Origin: an uncultured Clostridia bacterium
GTDB taxonomy: Bacteria > Bacillota > Clostridia > Christensenellales > Borkfalkiaceae
DNA length: 56,066 nt
Direction: 5' to 3'
NCBI GenBank assembly: GCA_947631925.1
Contig: CANRNE010000014.1
Coordinates: 1 to 56,066 of the forward strand
The translations under genes and the position numbers were made by a program. The notes under the pieces were generated by a model, which did no database searches, was not told where the DNA came from, and saw nothing but the letters and a program-made list of their open reading frames with translations. How positions within the stretch are numbered: position 1 is the first letter of the stretch; each line of letters begins with the position of its first letter. Of the stretch, positions 50,676 to 56,066 are shown piece by piece.

Positions 50676-51382
50676 TTGTTGCCTCCGGCGTACAGATTCA
50701 TGAAGTCCTTCATAAACTGCCGATGGCGCGGATGGCTGATTTTGAGAACTTGTCCGCCCACATCGATGTCATAGCCGCGTACCCAGTTGACGAATTTCGC
50801 ATTGACGAGATAGCAGTTGTTGCACCGCAGAAATCCGTAGCCCTGCAGGCGTTTTTCGATGTCCGCAAGGGTGCCGCGCACTTCGATGACGTCGTCGACG
50901 AGATGAAAGCGGAGCTGGTGCCCCATGACCTCGACGAACATGATTTTATCCGTCGTCATGCAGATGGCGCCGCTCCCCGTCTGCACGGCAATGGACTGCG
51001 TCTCGCGGGCACGGGCGACGTTGATGGCCTTCTTGACTTTGAGGCAAAAATCGGCATACCGAAGGGGCTTCACGATGTAGTCGAGCGCGTCCACCTCGTA
51101 TCCCTTCTGCGCATATTGCGCCATGCGCGTGATGAACAGGAGCACCACGGCGGAATCCTTGTAGCGGAGCCTGTGCGCCGCCTCAATCCCGCTGATACCG
51201 GGGAGCTCGATGTCCATGAAAATGATGGAAAACTCGGACACGCGATAGGACGCGAGAAAGCGCTCGGCATCCGCAAAATGCCTGACATGAAATTCCATGC
51301 CCACTTGTGCACCGTACTGCCTGAAGTAGTCGGTTAAATTGGCGGCGGTGGATACGTCATCGTCGATTACTGCAATATTCAT
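50672..51382 (-). CDS. LytTR-family response regulator
   Basis: The 236-residue product has a receiver domain with the acidic pair IDDD, the phospho-acceptor Asp in FSIIFMDIELPGISGIEAA, and the switch Lys in YIVKPLRYADF. From about residue 135 it has a LytTR DNA-binding domain (DKIMFVEVMGHQLRFHLVDDVIEVRG; FLRCNNCYLVNAKFVNWVRG). The downstream kinase is its partner. Its own promoter has the same 34-bp site as the esterase promoter, suggesting autoregulation and control of that cluster. Confidence 0.95.
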   Translation of the reverse strand: MNIAVIDDDVSTAANLTDYFRQYGAQVGMEFHVRHFADAERFLASYRVSEFSIIFMDIELPGISGIEAAHRLRYKDSAVVLLFITRMAQYAQKGYEVDALDYIVKPLRYADFCLKVKKAINVARARETQSIAVQTGSGAICMTTDKIMFVEVMGHQLRFHLVDDVIEVRGTLADIEKRLQGYGFLRCNNCYLVNAKFVNWVRGYDIDVGGQVLKISHPRHRQFMKDFMNLYAGGNK

Positions 51383-51407
51383 ACTATTCCTCTCTCCTCA
51401 CTGTGAA

Positions 51408-51487
51408 AGTATATCATGTACGCGCGACAAATTCAAGGGAGGGGGCAGATTTATGACGTAAACTTTCAAATTCTGTCCTAAACTTAC
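51408..51487 (-). promoter_or_regulatory. Response-regulator promoter with upstream LytTR-type site
   Basis: Minus strand: TTGAAT (51431-51436), a 17-bp spacer and TATACT (51408-51413). The site at 51454-51487 reads GTAAG, TT, TAGGACA, G, AATTT, then GAAAG, TT, TACGTCA. It begins 17 bp upstream of the -35, 11 bp further than at the esterase, or one helical turn. It holds two AAGTTTA repeats 20 bp apart. Confidence 0.75.
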
Positions 51488-51583
51488 TATACGGCGAAAA
51501 ACCCGAAATCATTCCTCCCTTCTTCCCGAGCGGCGCGAGAGGGCGGGCGCATAGAATAAGGAGCGGGGCGGCATACTTCTTTC

Positions 51584-53017
51584 ATGACACAGATTACAAA
51601 AGACCGAAAAAGAAGCGTAGAGGCGCTGAAGAGGCTTCTGCCCGCAGAGGACATCTTCACCTTCGACTTTGCCGCCGAGGGCGGACTGCTCTTCACCTGC
51701 GTCTACTCGGATGCCGTCACCGACAAGACGGTGCTCGGCGACCAGATTGTACGGCCGCTGCAAGGGTATCGCGGCGAGGCGCGGGCGGAGGAAATTGCGC
51801 GGCGGGTGGATTTTCCCGAACTGCGCCTCGAGGTCTCCCTCGAAAAGCTCGCGGGCGAGGTGCTCTCGGGCAATCCCGCCGTGCTCTTTGACGGCATGGA
51901 CAGGGCGCTCATTGCGGGCACCAAGGCCGTCTTCGTGCGCGCCGTCGCGGAGCCCTCCACCGACGTCGCCGTGCGCGGCCCGCGGGAGGGATTCATCGAG
52001 GATATCAAGATAAATTCCTCTCTCGTCCGCCGCCGCCTCAAGACGGGGGAGCTGCGCATCGACATGATGCAAATCGGCAGGCGCTCGCAGACCGCCGTCG
52101 CCCTCTGCTATCTCGCGGGGACGACGCCGCAACAAACTGTGGATGAGGTGCGCAAAAAGCTCGGGGAAATCGACATCGACATCGTGGCCGACTCCTCCTA
52201 TCTCACCCATTTCCTCTCCTCGCGCCCCTTCTCCCTCGTCAAGCAGGTGGGGACGACGGAAAAGCCCGACATCTTCTGTGCGAAAATTGCCGAGGGCCGG
52301 GTGGGGATTCTCGTGGACGGGACCCCCATCGCGCTCACCGTCCCCTACCTTCTCGTCGAAGATTTTCAGTCGAGCGAGGACTACTTCGTGCCGGCCTACC
52401 GCGCGACGTTCACCCGCGTTTTGCGCCTGCTCGCCCTGCTCGTCGCCGTCTATCTCCCCGCCTTTTACATCGCGGGACAGCTCTTCAAACTGCGGCTCTT
52501 TCCCGTAAAACTGCTCCTCACGATTGCGGGGAGCATCCGCGACATTCCCTTCTCCCCCTCCCTCGAGATGCTGCTCGTCCTTCTCGTGCTCGAAGTGCTC
52601 AACGAGGCGTCCATCCGCATGCCGAAATACGTCGGAATGGCGCTCTCCGTCGTGGGCGCCCTCGTGCTCGGCGAGACGGCCGTCTCTGCGGGATTTGTCT
52701 CCACGCCCGCCATCATCATCATTGCCTTCTCGGGGATTGGGCTGTATGCCGTGCCCAATCTCATCGAACAGACGAGCGTGTTGCGCCTCGCCATGCTCCT
52801 CGTCGCGGGAAGCGTGGGGACGTACGGGATTATTTTGTCGACGGCATTCGTCCTTCTCTACCTCGTGACGGCGGAGAACTTCGGCGTGCCCCTCCTTGCC
52901 CCCTTCTCCCCCGTCGTCAAAAACGATTTCAAGGATTCCCTGCTCAAATACAACCTCGGCTCCCTCAAGCGCCGTCCCGTGACGCTGGAGAGCCCGAATA
53001 AGAGGAGGCAGAAATGA
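51584..53017 (+). CDS. Spore germination receptor subunit A (GerA family)
   Basis: A-subunit of the inner-membrane germinant receptor. The 477-residue product has a large soluble N-terminal region (about 1-270) with VAVRGPREGFIEDIKINSSLVRRRLKTGELR (in part), a strong GerA hallmark, then four to five membrane segments, with RDIPFSPSLEMLLVLLVLEVLNEASIRMP and the C-terminal VVKNDFKDSLLKYNLGSLKRRP. No ribosome site is strong at this start (the nearest AAGGAG is 20 bp upstream). The upstream region up to the response-regulator gene (about 200 bp) holds the LytTR site but no clear sigma-G promoter. It overlaps gerB by 4 nt. Confidence 0.95.
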   Translation: MTQITKDRKRSVEALKRLLPAEDIFTFDFAAEGGLLFTCVYSDAVTDKTVLGDQIVRPLQGYRGEARAEEIARRVDFPELRLEVSLEKLAGEVLSGNPAVLFDGMDRALIAGTKAVFVRAVAEPSTDVAVRGPREGFIEDIKINSSLVRRRLKTGELRIDMMQIGRRSQTAVALCYLAGTTPQQTVDEVRKKLGEIDIDIVADSSYLTHFLSSRPFSLVKQVGTTEKPDIFCAKIAEGRVGILVDGTPIALTVPYLLVEDFQSSEDYFVPAYRATFTRVLRLLALLVAVYLPAFYIAGQLFKLRLFPVKLLLTIAGSIRDIPFSPSLEMLLVLLVLEVLNEASIRMPKYVGMALSVVGALVLGETAVSAGFVSTPAIIIIAFSGIGLYAVPNLIEQTSVLRLAMLLVAGSVGTYGIILSTAFVLLYLVTAENFGVPLLAPFSPVVKNDFKDSLLKYNLGSLKRRPVTLESPNKRRQK

Positions 53018-54072
53018 TTTCCCGCCGCCAACTGCTATTTCTGCTCGCCTTCCTCTTCCCTGTCTCCAAGCTCGTCATGCTGCCCGCGGCGCTCGCCGAG
53101 CATGCGGAGGGCGACCTGCTCCTTCCCGCCGCCCTGCACCTTCTTCTGCAGACGGGCGCCGTCTTCTGCGCCCTCCTTCTCGCAAAGCGGGGGCAAAGTT
53201 TTTCCGAGCTCCTCGAAAATGCCTTCGGGCGGGTGTTTTCCCGCATCCTTCTCGTCCTGTATGCCCTCTTTTTGCTCTTTGCGGGACTCCTTCCCATACT
53301 CGAGCAGAAGCTCTTCGTGCAGGCGATTTTTTATGATACATTGCCCTCTGTTGCGGCGTTTGCGCCCTTCTTTCTCTTCCTCGCCTATGTCGTCTCCAAG
53401 CCGCTCCCGTCCTACGGGCGGGTGTGGGACATCCTCGCGCCCCTCTCGGTGGCCGCCTATCTCGGGCTCATCGCCCTTGCGGTGGGAGAGACCGACTTCG
53501 GCGCCCTCCTTCCCGTGGGTGCAAGCGGGTCGCAGGGCTTTTTCGGGGGTACCATGTCCGCGAGTGGGTGGTTCTATGACGCGGCGCTCCTCCTTCCCCT
53601 TCTCAAAAAATACGAATACAAAAAGGGGCTCGCTTGGAAGGGTGCGCTCTCCTATTTAGGCGGGGGATGCGCCGTGCTCTTCTTCCTCGCCGTCTTCTAC
53701 GGCGTCTATCAGGGGACTGCCGCCAACCGCCTCTTTGCGATTGCCACCGTTGCGCAGTATTTCTCGGGGATTACCATGCTCGGGCGGGTGGACTATCTCT
53801 TTGTCTTCGCCCTCTCGCTCACCCTCGCCTTTCTCGCCGCATTTCCGCTGCAGGGGGCGGCAGAGTGCCTTCTGCAGGCGTTCGGGAGAAAGAAATATTT
53901 GCCCACGGTGTACGGCGTCGTCGGCAGCGCCCTCTTCGCCGTGCTCGCAATCGTCCTCGACTACCGCTTCGGGGAAGTGCTCCTCGCCCTCGCGAAAGTG
54001 TTCTGGGTCTTCCCCCTCTTCTCCGTCGCCGTGCCCGCATGTACTCTGCTTTTCAGGAGGCGCCATGCGTAA
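53014..54072 (+). CDS. Spore germination receptor subunit B (GerB family)
   Basis: The 352-residue product has ten predicted membrane helices in the APC-transporter-like GerB fold. Visible stretches are RQLLFLLAFLFPVSKLVMLPAALAEHAEG at the start (GerB proteins usually begin with a similar hydrophobic pair and the Q-x-x-x-L pattern), and VSKPLPSYGRVWDILAPLSVAAYLG and ATVAQYFSGITMLGRVDYLFVFALS in the middle. It carries the germinant-binding site in the family. The end overlaps gerC by 8 nt. Placement between gerA and gerC supports the call, which sequence alone would make less certain. Confidence 0.9.
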   Translation: MISRRQLLFLLAFLFPVSKLVMLPAALAEHAEGDLLLPAALHLLLQTGAVFCALLLAKRGQSFSELLENAFGRVFSRILLVLYALFLLFAGLLPILEQKLFVQAIFYDTLPSVAAFAPFFLFLAYVVSKPLPSYGRVWDILAPLSVAAYLGLIALAVGETDFGALLPVGASGSQGFFGGTMSASGWFYDAALLLPLLKKYEYKKGLAWKGALSYLGGGCAVLFFLAVFYGVYQGTAANRLFAIATVAQYFSGITMLGRVDYLFVFALSLTLAFLAAFPLQGAAECLLQAFGRKKYLPTVYGVVGSALFAVLAIVLDYRFGEVLLALAKVFWVFPLFSVAVPACTLLFRRRHA

Positions 54073-55240
54073 ATTTTTGAAGACAGTCCCCATGAAACTG
54101 TGGATATTGCTCTTTTTTGCGGTGCTCTTCTTTTTCTTCTCCAACGATTTCGGGCTCGTGGACATTCAGAAGACTGCCATCATTCTCGCCGTCGGAATCG
54201 ATAAGGCGGAGGAGGGATTTGCCCTGACTGCGCAGATTGCCGTCCCCAAGGGGAGCGACCGCACGACGGGCGGGACCTCGAGCGTGGAAATCCGTTCGGA
54301 GGGAGAGACGGTCTCCGACTGCGTGACCGCCCTCTTCGCCAAGACGGGCTGGGTGCCCAAGCTCGTCTTCTGCGACCTCGTGCTCCTCGGGGAAGAGGCG
54401 GCAAAAGAGGACGTCGTGGACTGCCTCAACTACTTTCTCCGCAACGATTACATGCCCGACTCCTGCCGTCTCGCCGTCTGCTGCGGAAGGGCGGAGGAGG
54501 TCATCTCCTCGCAGAGCGCCATCGACGACGCTTCCTCGCTCGCCATCGGCAAACTCTTCTCGGATGCGGCGGAAAAGTCGGGCGTCGTCATGCCCAACTC
54601 CCTCAAGAACTTCGCCATCGGCTACTACGGACCCTCGGAGAGCAGTTTCCTGCCCTATATCCGCATGCAGACGCAACAGGGCGGACAGAGCGGCGGCCCG
54701 GAGGGGACGGGAAATATCGACATGCCGCAGAGCGGAGAGCAAAAAATCTACACCGCGCAGGAGACTGCCATCTTCCGCAAGGGGAAGATGGTGGGACTGC
54801 TCACCCCCGAGGAGACCTTTGCGTACAGCCTGCTCGAGGGGAAGGTGTTCACGGGGACGTTTGACGCGGAGGAAGCGGGAAAGCCCGTCACGCTCACCAT
54901 CATGAAGAACGAGGGAAAGGTCTCCCTCAAAGAACACGCCCCGCCCCTTGCCGAGCTCTCCCTCAAAGTCACCGTGCGGCTGTGCTGCCGCGACATCTCC
55001 GCCCCCATCGCGGACATCGCCTCCGACAAGGTCTCGCCCGAGGTCTTGAGAAGCGCAAAGAACGTTCTCGAGCGGTCGGTGAAGTCGCTCTGGGAAAACA
55101 GCAAGGCGTGCGGGTGCGACCTCTTCGGACTGCGCCGCTCCCTCTTCCGCACTTCCCTCAAGGAATATGCGCAAAAGAAGGAACTGCTCCCCGCGTCGGC
55201 GGAGGCGAACATCTTCGCGGAGGTCGTCTCGGTCAAATAA
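54065..55240 (+). CDS. Spore germination receptor subunit C (Ger(x)C family) without a lipobox
   Basis: The start at 54065 overlaps the gerB stop. The 391-residue product shows the GerC pattern: VDIQKTAIILAVGIDKAEEGFALTAQI, LVFCDLVLLGEEAAKEDVVDCLNYFLRN, ETAIFRKGKMVGLLTPEETFAYSLLEG, and a C-terminal helical ending (YAQKKELLPASAEANIFAEV). GerC is normally a lipoprotein with a Cys right after its signal peptide. Here the N-terminal hydrophobic segment (MKLWILLFFAVLFFFFSND) has no Cys in or after it, so the protein is probably held by an uncleaved membrane helix. Confidence 0.93.
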   Translation: MRKFLKTVPMKLWILLFFAVLFFFFSNDFGLVDIQKTAIILAVGIDKAEEGFALTAQIAVPKGSDRTTGGTSSVEIRSEGETVSDCVTALFAKTGWVPKLVFCDLVLLGEEAAKEDVVDCLNYFLRNDYMPDSCRLAVCCGRAEEVISSQSAIDDASSLAIGKLFSDAAEKSGVVMPNSLKNFAIGYYGPSESSFLPYIRMQTQQGGQSGGPEGTGNIDMPQSGEQKIYTAQETAIFRKGKMVGLLTPEETFAYSLLEGKVFTGTFDAEEAGKPVTLTIMKNEGKVSLKEHAPPLAELSLKVTVRLCCRDISAPIADIASDKVSPEVLRSAKNVLERSVKSLWENSKACGCDLFGLRRSLFRTSLKEYAQKKELLPASAEANIFAEVVSVK

Positions 55241-55271
55241 AAAAATTTCCGAAAAAATTTTCCCAAACCCC

Positions 55272-55299
55272 TTGACAAATCCCGAAAGTATGTTATAAT
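55272..55299 (+). promoter_or_regulatory. Strong promoter of the structured RNA
   Basis: A perfect TTGACA (55272-55277), a 16-bp spacer and a perfect TATAAT (55294-55299). It is the strongest promoter in the window by consensus and feeds no protein-coding gene. Confidence 0.9.
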
Positions 55300-55305
55300 A
55301 AAGCT

Positions 55306-55697
55306 GAACTTGAAAGAAAACAACAAAAAACGTTACTTTCAAACGGAGGAAAGTCCCATGGGCTAACCAACTCCGAACTTAAGGAGCAACAACCGAAGCG
55401 CATCGATGCGCAATCACAGGAAAGCCGAGAGGAGGGCAGAAAGGCTTTCGAAAGTTTCATATCGGAGGTACGCGATATGAGAGTAAAGTTCCTTGAAATC
55501 ACGTAAAAGGAGGAGCATTCCAGTGTACCATTTTATGACAGGGGCGGAACAGGCGTAAGCAGCCGTCGCGCGGACAGAAAATTGCCGCGCAGGGAACAAT
55601 TCCCGCAACAAGCTGTGTAGCCGCCGCGGAAAAGCGCTCCTGCACAACTGAATAAAAACTTCACCCCGTGCGAGTTTGCACGGGGTATAATTTTTTG
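55306..55697 (+). ncRNA. Candidate structured non-coding RNA of about 390 nt with GGA-bearing hairpin loops
   Basis: The segment begins about 7 bp after the -10 element and ends at a strong terminator. It holds no open frame above 30 codons in the transcript strand. Hairpins with perfect stems are visible: ACTTTC/GAAAGT (55335-55354), GCGCA/TGCGC (55398-55411), GAAAGCC/GGCTTTC (55420-55449), TCATATCG/CGATATGA (55457-55480), GCGCGG/CCGCGC (55568-55590) and GGGAA/TTCCC (55592-55604). The first, third and fourth carry GGAG or GAGG motifs in or next to their loops, and I count about 12 GGA motifs in all. One 11-nt stretch (GAGGAAAGTCC) equals a conserved RNase P block, but the other RNase P blocks are missing. 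Possible roles are sequestering a CsrA-type protein or pairing with the anti-Shine-Dalgarno; both are guesses. Confidence 0.7.
55664..55697 (+). terminator. Terminator of the structured RNA
   Basis: CCCCGTGC and GCACGGGG pair around GAGTTT and are followed by TATAATTTTTTG. Confidence 0.9.
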
Positions 55698-55908
55698 TTT
55701 CGGCGAAAAGCTTTGCTTCGCAAATCTTTTCGTCGAGGAAATTGGCGTTTGCGGCTTAATTTGTCTGGTCGTCGCGGTCGTTTCATCGGACAATAAGCCT
55801 GCGGTGGCGTTGCAAATTGAGGCGCGCAGCGCAAAAGCGTGGTTTTGCTCGCGCAAGTGGGTTTAGGTTTCGGCGAAAAGCTTTGCTAAAGCAAATCTTT
55901 TCGTCGAG
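55697..55908 (+). repeat. Duplicated 42-bp inverted repeat (CGGCGAAAAGCTTTGC...)
   Basis: Copy one at 55697-55737 and copy two at 55867-55908 share CGGCGAAAAGCTTTGC, a short variable loop, then GCAAATCTTTTCGTCGAG. Each is itself an imperfect inverted repeat with 16-bp arms. Between them, at 55779-55817, lies part of the TTTCATCGGACAATAAGCC repeat. Confidence 0.85.
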
Positions 55909-55948
55909 CGGATAAACGTCCGCGCCTTCATATACTCTTAGCCGCGCA

Positions 55949-56066
55949 AGCAGAACTGTTTCATCCGACAATAAGCCTGCGGTGGCGTGGCAAATGGGGA
56001 CGCCCACGGCGGAAGTGAATTCCGCCTAAGGCAAGGAATTCAGAACTCGTACCCACCCCCCTACCC
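55949..56066 (+). repeat. Dispersed repeat, inverted copy of 13695-13830, cut by the window edge
   Basis: TTTCATCCGACAATAAGCC, CTGCGGTGGCGTGGCAAAT, GGGGACGCCCAC, GGCGGAAGTGAATTCCGCC and CAGAACTCGTACCCACCCC follow in the order expected from the reverse complement of the 13.7-kb copy. From 55698 to the end there are only repeats; I see no gene. Confidence 0.9.

Noticed and set aside
49338-51382. A full agr-type quorum system with peptide gene
   Set aside because: No AgrB-like protease or short peptide gene is visible on either side; only the kinase and regulator are present.
51383-51583. Sigma-G promoter of the ger operon around CATAGAATA at 51550-51558
   Set aside because: The -10-like element has no acceptable -35 at 17-18 bp, so the promoter remains unidentified.
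55306-55697. RNase P RNA (rnpB) assignment from the GAGGAAAGTCC block, promoter, terminator and length
   Set aside because: Only the first conserved block is present. The GGTAAGAGC-type and ACAGAACCCGGCTTA-type blocks expected in types A and B are missing, so the name cannot be supported. A covariance search would settle it.
55306-55697. tmRNA, because of a short frame after AAAGGAGGAGC ending in GAEQA
   Set aside because: The 5' GGGG...GATTCGAC-type end and the tRNA-like 3' end are absent, and the frame begins with GTG in a different context.

Overview
The window comes from a GC-rich, endospore-forming member of the Bacillota, most likely class Clostridia. The evidence is a divergent recF/dnaA pair, the cdaA c-di-AMP cyclase, AddAB in place of RecBCD, a sleB-ypeB germination operon, a complete gerA-gerB-gerC operon, and consensus sigma-A promoters with AGGAGG ribosome sites. 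A gut lineage such as Christensenellales is plausible, but the family is my inference. The recombinase remnant at the left edge and the restriction-modification cluster at 20.1-22.8 kb look more AT-rich than their neighbours, consistent with transfer.

Layout. 1-1.66 kb: the 3' end of one serine recombinase, a second recombinase lacking its catalytic domain, then a tandem and dispersed repeat block. 1.68-9.4 kb: housekeeping genes (rplS, a VanW-domain protein, recF; divergently dnaA, mnmG, the YggS-type PLP protein, a zinc-dependent phospholipase C-like protein). 9.4-13.3 kb, minus strand: queH, a fused ruvX-DUF1292 gene, and a large repeat lipoprotein. 13.3-13.9 kb: a second dispersed-repeat block. 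13.9-17.3 kb: a small membrane protein, a Myb-like DNA-binding protein, an unknown protein and an AzgA-type purine permease. 17.4-20.0 kb: sleB-ypeB. 20.1-22.8 kb: a DUF262-HNH nuclease, an EcoRI-type adenine methylase and an Xre regulator. 22.9-25.4 kb: an EFR1-type flavodoxin/ferredoxin and an epimerase ending in a zinc ribbon. 25.5-34.7 kb: one long minus-strand array, comEC-holA followed by cdaA, a 40-codon CdaR-like ORF, DUF1015, lysC, a membrane protein and tex. 34.9-42.5 kb: a PRC-barrel protein, a membrane protein and addBA. 42.6-49.2 kb: a lipoprotein, then a minus-strand polysaccharide cluster (esterase, CBM-like lipoprotein, permuted GH3). 49.3-51.4 kb: a GHKL/LytTR two-component system. 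51.6-55.2 kb: gerA-gerB-gerC. 55.3-55.7 kb: a strong candidate structured RNA with its own promoter and terminator. 55.7 kb to the end: the dispersed repeats again.

How the parts connect. A 34-bp site upstream of the LytTR regulator promoter recurs, 24 of 34 bases identical and ungapped, upstream of the esterase promoter on the same strand, so the two-component system probably controls both itself and the esterase/CBM/GH3 cluster. The Xre regulator sits opposite the methylase, with phased direct repeats across the promoters, as in controller-protein restriction systems. The cdaA array has several 4-8 nt overlaps and probably makes one long message. SleB/YpeB and GerABC together indicate working spore germination.

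The most novel-looking items are the minimal CdaR-like ORF behind cdaA, the GGA-loop RNA at 55.3-55.7 kb, the YpeB with a roughly 205-residue basic N-terminal arm, the ruvX-DUF1292 fusion that keeps an internal ribosome site, and the DUF262-HNH/EcoRI-type methylase pairing.
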